Virus record (IMG/VR): IMGVR_UViG_3300001473_000008
Span: 1 to 29,374 of that record
DNA: 29,374 nt
From: a virus
Strand: one strand, 5' to 3'
In this document: positions 7,307 through 15,334 of the stretch, one piece after another
How positions within the stretch are numbered: position 1 is the stretch's first letter
Layout: each line of letters begins with the position of its first letter
Made by a program: the position numbers and the translations under genes
The notes under the pieces: generated by a model
Told to the model about the DNA's origin: nothing
The model's database searches: none
Seen by the model: the letters and a program-made list of their open reading frames with translations, nothing else

Positions 7307-8356
7307 ATGCCGGAAATTCTCTTTCCTTACTCGAATGTCGAGCTGACCGAGGAGGTCAACCGCATTCCAAACAACTTCGGGATGCTCAACGCACTGAACC
7401 TGGCTCCGGATGAGCCGATGGCATCACGCTATGTGCGCCTCGACTTCCGCGACGGTCAACTGGTCGTTCTGGCTGCGTCAGAAGCAGGTGCACCAGGTCA
7501 AATGTCCGAGCAGGACGAGGTTGGCGGAACGATTCTCTTGATCCCACATTTTCCGCATCTGGAAACGATCAAGACCGAAGACCTCGTCGGCGGTGTTGAA
7601 GTCATCAATGGGATGATGAGCGCACGGAATCTAAATACGGAAACCGCACGTCGACTGAACACGATCCGTGGCCATCACGCGATCACGCTGGAATACATCC
7701 GCATGGGCATGTTGCGCGGCCTTATCAAGGATGGTCGCGGTGTCACGCTTTATGACCTTTACAGTGTTTTCAATCTCTCGAAGAAAACCATCGACTTCGT
7801 TCTCGGCACTGCGGGCACCAATGTGTATGAGAAATGCGAAGAGGTGATCGACCACATTCAGAGCAATCTGAAAGGTGAGACCTCCACGCAGGTTGAAGTG
7901 ATTGTTTCGCCGAGCTTCTTCAACAAGCTGGTGTCACATCCAAACGTCGAGAAGTTCTGGATTCAAACTCAGCAGGCGTCGAGGTTGCAGGATATCGAGC
8001 GCCAGAACCTCGGTGGGAACTGGGGTCGGGTGTTCGAATTCGGGCAGATCCTGTTCCGTGAGTACAAGGGAACGTTCCCGGTTCGTAACTCTTCGGGCGT
8101 GATCACATCAGAAGCGATTGTCGAAGCGGGCAAAGGTCATGCATATCCCGCAGGTACGCAAAACCTGTTCCGCACCTATCAAGGACCGGTTCACCACGTT
8201 GATATGGTCAATATCGCGCCTGACGCATCCGATCCGATCTATGTGTCTAGCAAGGTCCTCGATCATGGAGCTGGTGTGGAGATGAAGTCGCAGTCCAACC
8301 GGATTGCGGTCTGCAAGCAGCCGAACCTCCTAGTCGAAGTCATCACTTCGAACTGA
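7307..8356 (+). CDS. Major capsid protein, lambda gpE family
   Basis: This 349-aa protein is the HK97-fold shell subunit; lambda gpE is 341 aa. Family features include the N-terminal ELTEEVNRIPNNFGMLNALNL arm, the IPHFPHLETIKTEDLVGG stretch, a helical region around ARRLNTIRGHHAITLEYIRMG (the spine helix), and the C-terminal beta-rich segment ending in KQPNLLVEVITS. AGGAG at 7293-7297 and an AAAGG closer in precede ATG 7307. It is followed by connector genes. It has its own strong leader after the 7243-7267 hairpin, which fits a need for high expression. Confidence 0.96.
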   Translation: MPEILFPYSNVELTEEVNRIPNNFGMLNALNLAPDEPMASRYVRLDFRDGQLVVLAASEAGAPGQMSEQDEVGGTILLIPHFPHLETIKTEDLVGGVEVINGMMSARNLNTETARRLNTIRGHHAITLEYIRMGMLRGLIKDGRGVTLYDLYSVFNLSKKTIDFVLGTAGTNVYEKCEEVIDHIQSNLKGETSTQVEVIVSPSFFNKLVSHPNVEKFWIQTQQASRLQDIERQNLGGNWGRVFEFGQILFREYKGTFPVRNSSGVITSEAIVEAGKGHAYPAGTQNLFRTYQGPVHHVDMVNIAPDASDPIYVSSKVLDHGAGVEMKSQSNRIAVCKQPNLLVEVITSN

Positions 8357-8366
8357 TCGGACGCAG

Positions 8367-8678
8367 ATGCGCTCTGACATTGCAACCAAAGCTGTCGACG
8401 CCGCCTTTGTACGGCTTGGCGTCGACAGCCTTTATAGTGCCGCACCGTGCAAGCTCATGTTTGAGAGCGATGACGATGTCGGCGTCGACATGGGCGATTT
8501 CGTCTCTCGGCCGGTGGGGCGGGAAACGATTTTCCTTGTGCGCAAAAGCGAAGTCACCCCGGTCGAGGGCGGCGTTTTTACAGTCAACGGCGAAACGCAC
8601 AAGATCGTCGCCAAGCCAATTCTCAAAGATGACGCCAGGCTTGTCTGGCGTTGCCGCGTGGTTCTCCAAAGTGCCTGA
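8367..8678 (+). CDS. Head-tail connector protein, gpFII-like (tentative)
   Basis: This 103-aa protein begins ten bases after the capsid gene stop. The sequence is mostly beta-strand-like (KLMFESDDD, ETIFLVRKSEV, GGVFTVNGETHKIVAKP, RLVWRCRVVL), the pattern of short head-completion or neck proteins such as lambda gpFII. Those join head and tail after packaging. Assignment relies on size, strand pattern and position between capsid and DUF6441 genes; sequence similarity to gpFII was not tested. Codons 9-21 carry a perfect 12-bp inverted repeat. The stop overlaps the GTG start of the next gene by eight bases. Confidence 0.65.
   Translation: MRSDIATKAVDAAFVRLGVDSLYSAAPCKLMFESDDDVGVDMGDFVSRPVGRETIFLVRKSEVTPVEGGVFTVNGETHKIVAKPILKDDARLVWRCRVVLQSA
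8391..8429. repeat. 12-bp perfect inverted repeat inside the connector gene
   Basis: GCTGTCGACGCC (8391-8402) and GGCGTCGACAGC (8418-8429) are perfect complements separated by 15 bases. In RNA this would be a strong hairpin about 24 bases after the connector start codon and 35 bases after the capsid stop. Part of the match comes from GTCGAC being self-complementary, so the independent evidence is six flanking base pairs. Confidence 0.75.
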
Positions 8679-9348
8679 TATTCAACTCGCAGCTTTCGGC
8701 AACCTGCAAAAGGAGCTGAACCGGCAATCCGACGAAGTCGCGCGCGCCATTTTCGAGGCGACCGATGATGTCGCGGTGGCCGTCAAGAAACGGTTCCGGC
8801 AACAAATCAATTCCGCAGGTCTGGGAAACCGGCTTGCAAAGACATGGCGTCACAGAACCTTCCCGAGCCGCAATGTCCTGACACTGGAACCGGCCGCGCT
8901 CATCTGGTCGAAGGCACCGCACATCGTTTCTGCGTTTTCGTCTGCCGATCCAATCCGGTCGACCAGGTCTGCCGGGTTTCTGGCTATTCCAACGGATTTT
9001 GCGCCGGCAAGCCGCAAACGAGGCGCTCGCCGTCGGCGAATGTCGATGGAGGACTTTCTGGAGACTTTCGGCCTGGACAGTTTGAAGGTCTTTCCAAAAC
9101 CGGGCAGCGGCAACCGGGTTTTCTACGCCGTTGCCGAAAAGGGCTTCAGGCGATCGGGCGGCAAGAAGCGCCGGTCGCGAGTTGTAAAGGAAGGTGGCCG
9201 GATCAAGTCGCAACCGGTCTTGATGTACGTGCTTGTCAAACAGGTCCGGCTTGCCAAGCGCTTTGACATTGATTCCGTTGCTGCCGTCGCAGAACGGCTG
9301 TTCGTCCAACGGGTCACGGCTGGAATTTCAAGGAAGCTTGGTCAATGA
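8671..9348 (+). CDS. DUF6441-type phage minor tail/neck protein
   Basis: This 225-aa protein, read from GTG 8671, overlaps the upstream stop; an open frame extends further upstream but only shadows the connector gene. The stretch GLGNRLAKTWRHRTFPS, then ALIWSKAPHIVSAFSSADPIRS and GFLAIPTDFAP, is characteristic of the DUF6441 family in alphaproteobacterial phages. A very basic middle (RKRGARRRR) and a second basic patch (GGKKRRSRVV) follow. Position matches lambda gpZ, which completes the tail end for head joining; equivalence to gpZ is inferred from order only. Its stop overlaps the next ATG (ATGA). Confidence 0.8.
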   Translation: MPDIQLAAFGNLQKELNRQSDEVARAIFEATDDVAVAVKKRFRQQINSAGLGNRLAKTWRHRTFPSRNVLTLEPAALIWSKAPHIVSAFSSADPIRSTRSAGFLAIPTDFAPASRKRGARRRRMSMEDFLETFGLDSLKVFPKPGSGNRVFYAVAEKGFRRSGGKKRRSRVVKEGGRIKSQPVLMYVLVKQVRLAKRFDIDSVAAVAERLFVQRVTAGISRKLGQ

Positions 9349-9800
9349 ACTCTGACATCGCGCTAACTGCACTGCAGAGCGTTCTAACGACGCTCGCCAC
9401 GTCTGAAACCTCCGTGCCGTCGTTTCACAGAAACGAACCACTGGAGAAGATGCTGGAAGCGCTCGAAGACGGCGCAAAGGGTTTTGCTAATCTGATCGAC
9501 GGGGACGTTCGTGTCGACAATGTCCTAATCGGCGATGGCGCTGTTTATGAGCTGACCCTATTGCCGGACCTCGAAGTCATCGTCCAGGGCGACGCCGATG
9601 CGGACCGCCGCGCGTCCCTGTCTGCGATCGTTGGTGCCGTTGCGGTGGCCGTCGATGCCGATCCAACCCTCGGAGGGGCGTGTGCGCATTCTCGCCTTGC
9701 CGGGATCACACGATCAGGCCTTGCGACGGACGGTGTTCCAAATCTCTCCGGTCTGATCGTCGGCCTGGAGATCGAGCTGACCTCCGACCAACCCTTCTGA
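9345..9800 (+). CDS. Tail terminator-like protein (gpU position)
   Basis: This 151-aa protein has an N-terminal helix (IALTALQSVLTTLATSE) and alternating strands (GAVYELTLLPDLEVIVQGD). The segment RASLSAIVGAVAVAVDADPTL resembles the helix seen in phage tail terminators, and the end SGLIVGLEIELTSDQ is a long terminal strand. Tail terminators cap the growing tail tube and bind the head. The assignment depends on fold-like pattern and on placement between DUF6441 and tail tube genes. Start ATG 9345 overlaps the previous stop, so it is probably translationally coupled. Confidence 0.65.
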   Translation: MNSDIALTALQSVLTTLATSETSVPSFHRNEPLEKMLEALEDGAKGFANLIDGDVRVDNVLIGDGAVYELTLLPDLEVIVQGDADADRRASLSAIVGAVAVAVDADPTLGGACAHSRLAGITRSGLATDGVPNLSGLIVGLEIELTSDQPF

Positions 9801-9818
9801 CGATCCAACAGGTGAAAC

Positions 9819-9998
9819 ATGAGCGAGAAGCGAACCGCCGCCTCTTCGAAGGCTGGCTATTTCATTTTGCTTGAGGACTGCGGCGGCAACCGCCGCGGCA
9901 AGGTTCTCTGGCTTGAGCCGGACGCGATCAAGAAGCTCGACGGGAAAATCCGCCGGGCAACCGATCTTGAAAAATCCATTGCCGCGATTGGCGGCTGA
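9819..9998 (+). CDS. Small phage protein between tail terminator and tail tube genes
   Basis: A 59-aa protein begins MSEKRTAASSKAGYFILLED and ends DLEKSIAAIGG. AGGTG at 9810-9814 gives a well-placed ribosome binding site for ATG 9819, and the next gene has its own SD after an 18-base gap. The sequence is basic with one compact beta/alpha region (GYFILLED, then GKVLWLEPDAIKKLDGKIRRATDLEKS). No family was recognised. A conserved position between terminator and tube suggests a structural or assembly role, but that is inference. Confidence 0.75.
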   Translation: MSEKRTAASSKAGYFILLEDCGGNRRGKVLWLEPDAIKKLDGKIRRATDLEKSIAAIGG

Positions 9999-10015
9999 TC
10001 CAAAGGAGCTTTCCC

Positions 10016-10990
10016 ATGGCAACGAGCGCAAAGCCGCGCGGCAAGACCGCAAACCTTCTGTTTGGCACGCAGACACAGTTCGACCAGGCGGCAACCGGGA
10101 ACTACCTGTCGACATTCTTCTATTCGGAGAACCTCGGCGAAACCGAGCCTTTCGAGGAAAACCCGCTGATCGGCCTTTCGCGGAACAACAACCGCGATGC
10201 GACCGAGCCGCAGCCGGGACTGTTGAGCGCTGCCGGCGACATCGTCGTGCCGCTTGACGCCAACCATTTCCCGTATTGGCTGACCATGCTCTTCGGTCAG
10301 CCCAATACGACCGGGGCAGGGCCGTACACCCATGTCTGGACGTCTGGCAGCGAAGTCTTGCCGTGGCGCACCATTGAGGTCGAAAAGCGCGCCGGGTTGG
10401 CTTTTTACCAGACCCTCGGTGTCGTCGCGAACGGCATGTCGCTTGACGCAACCCGAGGCGGCGGCTTCAGGCAGGTGACCTTGAACTGCCTCGCCCGAAA
10501 CCAGGTCAAGCTCACCACTTCGGGCGGCGGCACGCCTCCTGCCATGGTGCCAACCTCGCTGCTCCCGGCATCGCAGGGGCTGCTCCGCGTGAACGGCGCC
10601 CTCGCGGGCAACTTCCTCGGCGCGTCGATCAACTACCAAAACGGCTTTGCCGATGATGAGTCGATTAATGGCACAAAGTTTGTGTCCGGATATGATCTCG
10701 ACACGGAGGCGCAGCTCACCGGAAACGGGCGAGTGCGTTATACCGATGACACCTACTACGACATCATGAATGCAGGAGCACCGGTCGCACTGGAGCTTGA
10801 ATTCGGTGAAGCGGCCGATGCGCGGATCAACTTTGCAATGCCCGCGGTTCGCTTTGACCGTGCACCGTTTGCGCCGATCAATGGTCCTGGCCGGCTGGAG
10901 TCGGAATTCGGTTTCCGCGCCGAGCAAACGACAGGCGCTCCGATGCTGACCGTGACCGTCACCAACAACGTTGACGCCTATGTCCTTTAA
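10016..10990 (+). CDS. Major tail tube protein
   Basis: This 324-aa protein is the repeating subunit of the non-contractile tail tube. The sequence is beta-rich throughout, with Gly/Asn turns, for example AAGDIVVPLDANHFPYWLTMLFG near 70-92, IEVEKRAGLAFYQTLGVVANGMSL near 122-143 and a terminal PMLTVTVTNNVDAYVL strand. The PYWLTMLFG region and overall length fit the tail tube family common in alphaproteobacterial siphoviruses, and it sits just before the G/GT chaperones. AAGGAG at about 10002-10007 gives ATG 10016 a strong ribosome binding site. It overlaps the next gene by 11 bases. Confidence 0.85.
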   Translation: MATSAKPRGKTANLLFGTQTQFDQAATGNYLSTFFYSENLGETEPFEENPLIGLSRNNNRDATEPQPGLLSAAGDIVVPLDANHFPYWLTMLFGQPNTTGAGPYTHVWTSGSEVLPWRTIEVEKRAGLAFYQTLGVVANGMSLDATRGGGFRQVTLNCLARNQVKLTTSGGGTPPAMVPTSLLPASQGLLRVNGALAGNFLGASINYQNGFADDESINGTKFVSGYDLDTEAQLTGNGRVRYTDDTYYDIMNAGAPVALELEFGEAADARINFAMPAVRFDRAPFAPINGPGRLESEFGFRAEQTTGAPMLTVTVTNNVDAYVL

Positions 10991-11528
10991 TCCTTCGGAA
11001 TTTTCCTTCGAGGACCGCGCCGTTCCGTTTCCTTACGGCGTGGTCCTCACCATGCGTCCGGCAAACTCGATCGATGTTGACCAGGCGCAAGCTGAGGCCT
11101 CGACCTCTATTCGGGACATGGTCATGTCCCGCAACGCGCTGACGGTTTATGGAGTGCCGCAGAGCTTGATCGAGCACGACCTGCGGCTCGGACAGTCGGG
11201 CGACGATTGCGAGAATGAAGATGATGAAGAGTTCGTTGCTGATCGTTTGCGCAACTTTCTTGGCCTCTCCTCGTTCATTTCGAGCGTGCTCTTATTTGAG
11301 CAGATCGTGACGAATTGGGAAAACGTCACTGGTGACGACGATGATGTGCTTCCGATCAATCGCACCACCATTGGCCGCTTTCTGCTCCATCCCGACATGA
11401 AACGAGCCTTCGACAAGGTCGCGTATTCTGTCCAGGTCGCGGTTCGAGAAGAGGGAAACGGATCGACCGTCTCGCAGCCTGGTTCGGGCGAGGCGGAGGA
11501 CGATACTGCGAAGGCTGCAGAGAGCTGA
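10980..11528 (+). CDS. Tail assembly chaperone, gpG-like (zero-frame product)
   Basis: This 182-aa protein starts at ATG 10980, inside the end of the tail tube gene, with no clear Shine-Dalgarno, so translation is likely coupled. It has an acidic patch (GDDCENEDDEEF), a helical core (RLRNFLGLSSFISSVLLFEQIV, then TTIGRFLLHPDMKRAFDKV) and a low-complexity acidic end (GSGEAEDDTAKAAES). Tail assembly chaperones of this class coat the tape measure protein while the tube polymerises. Near the end it carries the slippery heptamer GGGAAAC in the correct phase for a -1 shift into the overlapping frame (see the GT entry). Confidence 0.8.
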   Translation: MSFNPSEFSFEDRAVPFPYGVVLTMRPANSIDVDQAQAEASTSIRDMVMSRNALTVYGVPQSLIEHDLRLGQSGDDCENEDDEEFVADRLRNFLGLSSFISSVLLFEQIVTNWENVTGDDDDVLPINRTTIGRFLLHPDMKRAFDKVAYSVQVAVREEGNGSTVSQPGSGEAEDDTAKAAES

Positions 11529-11800
11529 ACCAGAATTGCGGACAGAAGTGTCCGATGGATCGGAACCAGCCGCAAACGGGGCTCGGCCATTTGGCCGTGC
11601 GGTTGGCGACGGGGGCAGGGGTGTGGCGCGTGTCCGACCAGGATGGACGTCGCACCGGTCTCCTCATAAGTGAGGCGCTTGCGCGAGCAGGCGACCTAAC
11701 CGCCGCACAAACGGCCATCGTTTCAGGATTCCTTGTCCGTTACGAGGCCGCCTTCTTGAAGTCATTCCAGGAACATCACGGAGCTGCCCATGCGAGGTAG
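10980..11800 (+). CDS. Tail assembly chaperone frameshift fusion, gpGT-like
   Basis: Predicted -1 frameshift product, join(10980..11459, 11459..11800), about 273 aa; lambda gpGT is 279. Zero frame reads GAG GGA AAC at 11451-11459; slippage on G GGA AAC enters the frame open from 11345 to TAG at 11798-11800. The T part has a C-x2-C-x6-C-x3-C cluster (YCEGCRELNQNCGQKC), then a globular domain (LGHLAVRLATGAGVW, EALARAGDLTAAQTAIVSGF). The Cys cluster lies before the only ATG in that frame (11555), which argues against independent initiation there. gpGT would bridge the tape measure and tube proteins. Confidence 0.8.
11453..11494 (+). promoter_or_regulatory. Programmed -1 frameshift signal
   Basis: GGGAAAC (11453-11459) is in phase as G GGA AAC, differing from the lambda G/T site (GGGAAAG) only in the last base. 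After a 9-base spacer a hairpin can form: 11469-11475 (GTCTCGC) pairs with 11488-11494 (GCGAGGC), including one G-U. Two further C-G pairs are possible above a small bulge. Heptamer, spacer and stem fit a standard frameshift stimulator. Confidence 0.8.
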
Positions 11801-14800
11801 GATGCCTCAGGTTGGCATTCGGCTTGCTGCTGTCGACGGAAAAGTCGTTCAGCGCGAGTTGCGTAAATTCGGCGTTGAGGGCGAACAGGCTCTCCAGCGG
11901 ATTGAACGCGCAAGCAAGCCCGCCAGGCGTAGTCTGAAAGCCGTTGACGCTGCCGTTGACGATTTGAAGACAAGCGCGTCCGGCATGTCGAGCAATCTCG
12001 GTGCAGCCGGTGCTGGATTACGAGCGATGGGACCGGCTGGGGCAGCTGCCGCAATTGGCATTGGTGCATTGTCGCTCGGCTTTGCAAAAATTGTGACCTC
12101 GTCCCGTGATGCAGCACGCTCGGTGGCTGAGATCGGAGATGCAGCTCGCCGCGCGGGCCTAGATTTTGTGCCGTTTCAGGAACTGCAGCTATTTGCTGAG
12201 CGGAATCGGATTGCCGTCGACGCATTGACCGACGGAATGAAAGAACTGAACCTTCGTGCGGACGAGTTCATCCTTACCGGAGCCGGATCTGCGGCCGAGG
12301 CATTCCAGCGGCTTGGTTTCAGCGCGGCGGAACTGAAAAGGGAGCTCGAAAACCCATCCGACCTGCTCGTTGAAATTATTGAGCGCCTTGAGAAATTCGA
12401 TCGCGCTGCTCAAATCCGGATCGCCGATGAAATTTTCGGTGGCACCGCCGGCGAACGCTTTGTCGAGCTGATCGACCGCGGCTCAGACAACTTGCGTCGC
12501 ATGATCCAGGAGTCGCGTGATCTCGGCTTGATCTTTGATGCGGATGTCATCAAGCGGGCTGAAGAGCTGGATAGTGAACTGACTAAAGCATCGCAGACAA
12601 TAAATCGCAGTTTGACTAGGGCACTGCTTGATGCGGCGCCAGCAATGCAAGCGCTCACCGAATTTCTCGCAACAGCGTTGGATGGTTTTAGCTCTCTGAT
12701 TGATTTAACGCGTGACGTTGAAGACCAATCGACGCTGCGTGTTCAAGAGCGTTACATTAAGCTCGTCAATGAAGGCATACTTCTCCGAGAGTCGATTGCA
12801 GGTCTCGAAAGGCGCGACGATTCTATTGCAGCTGCGCGATTGAAAGTTCAAAGGGAACGCCTCGCTCTGATTGAAGCAGAGGCAGCCGCTCTTCGCGAGC
12901 TGCTTGACGTCCGCAATGGTAAACCTCCGGAAGGTGCTGCTACGACGCCTTCAACGACCGGCCAGGAAGCCAATTTCCAGGCTGAAGAAGAACGCAAGCG
13001 TCTCGAAAAAATTGCTGATACCTGGATCGAACGGATCACTCCGGCGGCGGATGAATATCAGGCAACACTCAAAGATATTGCTGACGCCGAAAAACAAGGC
13101 CTGCTGACAGCAACGCAGGCGGCAGATGCCCGTGCCAAGGCGACCGAGGATTACGAAAAGGTCGTCGACAAGCTCAATGCCACTGGCAACAAAGAGCTCG
13201 AAAAACGTCTGGCCGAAGTCAAGAAGCTGATTGAGGCGAGCCGCACGCCAGCTGAAGAGTTGGCAGAACGGCTCCGGCGCATCGCCGAACTGGAAAGTGA
13301 AGGTCTGTTCTCACGTGCCGGCGGCAGCGCCGACGACGCCCGTGCCAAGGCAATGCGGGACTATGCTGCGGCAACAGATGACGCTGCCGCGGCTCTGGAG
13401 CGTCTTGAAGAGATCGCCTCCGGCAATGGTCCGAGTGCATATGCGGCTCAGCTGGTTGTTGCCGAGCGCCGCACGAATGATCTCAGAGAAGCAACGGTAC
13501 CTCTGCGTGAAGAGCTTGCCGACGGTCTGGCCGACGCCATCGTCAACGGCGAGGAACTCTCAGACGTTCTTGAAAATCTTGCCAAGCAGATCCTGCGAGA
13601 CTTCATCTCCGGGCAGCTCAATTTCCTCTTTGGTGGACCAGCGCCGACCGATTTCCTGTCGCGTCTCTTCGGGGCGATCACTGGCGGTCGTCTCGGCGGT
13701 GGCAGGGTTGCGGGAACGACGTCGGTTTCAAGTTACAGCCCGCCTGTTGCTGCTGCTGCGTCTCTTCCGGCAACCGCGGCGGCCTCGGCGATCGCGCCGT
13801 CAACCGGTGGATCGGTTGCATCTCAGGTGTGGCGTTACTTCCTCGGCAAGGGGCTGCAGCCGCACCAGGTGGCAGGGATCGTCGGCAATGTATCTGCTGA
13901 AAGCGCATTCAATCCGTTTGCGATCGGGGATGGTGGAAATGCCTTTGGGCTGTTTCAGCACAATAATCGGCGTTTCGACCTGTTTGATTTTATCGGCGGC
14001 CGGCAGAACCTCGGCAATGTGCGCGGTCAGCTGGACTTCGCCTGGCACGAACTCCAGACCACCGAAAACCGGGCGTTCCGCGATCTTCTTTCGAGCCGGA
14101 ATGTGCGGGAGGCAACTGCGGCCTTCGGCGGTTTCGAGCGTCCTTCCGGATTTTCCTATGCTAATCCGGAGGCCATGCACAACTGGACCGGCCGATTGCA
14201 AGCGGCTGAAGAAGCTCTCAACGTCTTTGGTGGTGATCTTCAAACCGCATCGACAGGCCTGACCCGCTTCGATGGCGGGATCAGCAAGGCGATTGGATCG
14301 CTTGCCGATGGCAGCAACTCGCTTGCCAACACTGCAACGTCCTTTGCGGGCCAGTCTCAGGAGCTGGCCGGGTCCATGACGGAAGGCCTTCAGAACATTG
14401 TCGGTGGGCTCGGAGAAGGTGGAAGCGCCGCTGGTGGTGGCGGTTTCGGAGGTCTCTTTTCCGGTATTTTCAAAGCGATCGGCGGCCTGTTCGGGTTCAA
14501 CCGGGGTGGAGCGACTGGACCTGGCGCTGATAGCGATGTCGCAGGGTTTGTTCATGCGAACGAATATGTATTCAGCGCGCCTGCGACACGTCGCATTGGT
14601 GTCGGTGTCCTTGATGCGCTGCACAGCAATTCACTGAGGGGCTTTCGTTCCGGCGGCTACGTGACGCCATATGCTTCGACCGGTGGCGGTCAACAGATGC
14701 GCTCCAGGGCGGCAAATGACGATCAGCTCAAGATCGAAATGCACAACTATTCCGGTGCGCAGGTCGATGTTGAAGAGGAGCGTGACGACCGCGGCGGCCG

Positions 14801-14918
14801 AAGCATCAAGTTTATCCTTTCAGAGCAAGTCGCAGATGCCTTGAACACACCAGGCGGCGCCGCGCAGCGCACGCTTGGGCGTACCTATGGCGTCAAGAAG
14901 CAAAGGGCTAAGCGATGA
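11790..14918 (+). CDS. Tape measure protein with internal tail-lysozyme domain
   Basis: This 1042-aa protein has the length and position (after the G/GT chaperones) of a tape measure. The N-terminal half is helical with charged heptad-like segments and a hydrophobic Gly/Ala stretch near 75-105. Residues ~675-815 look like a phage tail lysozyme domain: GNVSAESAFNPF with candidate catalytic Glu704, then AFGLFQHNNRRF and later LDFAWHEL and FGGFERPSG. Gly/Ser-rich linkers and hydrophobic FNRGG-type motifs follow. The tape measure sets tail length, and an embedded muramidase would open peptidoglycan during DNA entry. Start ATG 11790 has GGAG at 11779-11782; ATG 11802 is the weaker alternative. The stop overlaps the next ATG. 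Confidence 0.93.
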   Translation: MRGRMPQVGIRLAAVDGKVVQRELRKFGVEGEQALQRIERASKPARRSLKAVDAAVDDLKTSASGMSSNLGAAGAGLRAMGPAGAAAAIGIGALSLGFAKIVTSSRDAARSVAEIGDAARRAGLDFVPFQELQLFAERNRIAVDALTDGMKELNLRADEFILTGAGSAAEAFQRLGFSAAELKRELENPSDLLVEIIERLEKFDRAAQIRIADEIFGGTAGERFVELIDRGSDNLRRMIQESRDLGLIFDADVIKRAEELDSELTKASQTINRSLTRALLDAAPAMQALTEFLATALDGFSSLIDLTRDVEDQSTLRVQERYIKLVNEGILLRESIAGLERRDDSIAAARLKVQRERLALIEAEAAALRELLDVRNGKPPEGAATTPSTTGQEANFQAEEERKRLEKIADTWIERITPAADEYQATLKDIADAEKQGLLTATQAADARAKATEDYEKVVDKLNATGNKELEKRLAEVKKLIEASRTPAEELAERLRRIAELESEGLFSRAGGSADDARAKAMRDYAAATDDAAAALERLEEIASGNGPSAYAAQLVVAERRTNDLREATVPLREELADGLADAIVNGEELSDVLENLAKQILRDFISGQLNFLFGGPAPTDFLSRLFGAITGGRLGGGRVAGTTSVSSYSPPVAAAASLPATAAASAIAPSTGGSVASQVWRYFLGKGLQPHQVAGIVGNVSAESAFNPFAIGDGGNAFGLFQHNNRRFDLFDFIGGRQNLGNVRGQLDFAWHELQTTENRAFRDLLSSRNVREATAAFGGFERPSGFSYANPEAMHNWTGRLQAAEEALNVFGGDLQTASTGLTRFDGGISKAIGSLADGSNSLANTATSFAGQSQELAGSMTEGLQNIVGGLGEGGSAAGGGGFGGLFSGIFKAIGGLFGFNRGGATGPGADSDVAGFVHANEYVFSAPATRRIGVGVLDALHSNSLRGFRSGGYVTPYASTGGGQQMRSRAANDDQLKIEMHNYSGAQVDVEEERDDRGGRSIKFILSEQVADALNTPGGAAQRTLGRTYGVKKQRAKR

Positions 14919-15334
14919 TTCCAGTTTGGCCTGCGGAGCTTCCCAAGCCGCAGAGATCCGGGTTCCAGAAACAACTTCAAGACCCGCGCGTTCGCAAGCG
15001 CGCTGAAACCGGAACGCCGGGATATAAGCGCCGTTTTTCCTCTGTCGGTGAGCTGGTGTCGTTGAGCATCAAGATCTCGCGCGAAGAGCTCGCCATCTTT
15101 GAGAAGTTCCATCGGGAAGAGACGCAGTTCGGAGCTTTGCCGTTCCTCATGCCGGATCCCGTTACCGATGGGTGGCCGTTGCTTGCGCCAGACGGGAACG
15201 CGCTTCTCACACCAGACGATGAGCCGCTCTTGATAGCTGCGCATTGGCTGGTTCTTTTTGGAGACAATATGCCGGTGACGAGCAAACCTGGTCTCCAGTT
15301 TGTTGTCACCTTTCCTGTGACGGTGATGCCTTGA
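14915..15334 (+). CDS. Minor tail protein, gpM position
   Basis: A 139-aa protein begins MIPVWPAELPKPQRSGFQ and starts with ATGA overlapping the tape measure stop. The IPxWPxxLP opening and the later LAIFEKFHREE segment followed by a beta-rich end (LQFVVTFPVTVMP) are typical of short tail tip proteins encoded straight after the tape measure in lambda-like phages, where lambda has gene M. The middle LAPDGNALLTPDDEPLL repeats a short theme. It probably forms part of the distal tail hub. Specific family membership was not established. Confidence 0.7.
   Translation: MIPVWPAELPKPQRSGFQKQLQDPRVRKRAETGTPGYKRRFSSVGELVSLSIKISREELAIFEKFHREETQFGALPFLMPDPVTDGWPLLAPDGNALLTPDDEPLLIAAHWLVLFGDNMPVTSKPGLQFVVTFPVTVMP

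Noticed and set aside
9857-10927. 356-codon open frame on the minus strand opposite the tail tube gene
   Set aside because: It is a shadow of the tube gene with Arg/Gly-rich composition and no domain-like pattern.
11555-11800. Independent gene for an 81-aa protein starting at ATG 11555
   Set aside because: No good ribosome binding site precedes it, and coding-like sequence with a cysteine cluster continues upstream in the same frame to the slippery site, so it is best read as the T part of a frameshift fusion.
13231-14262. 343-codon plus-strand frame overlapping the tape measure gene
   Set aside because: Arg/Ser/Leu-rich shadow composition; the tape measure frame carries the lysozyme domain over the same bases.
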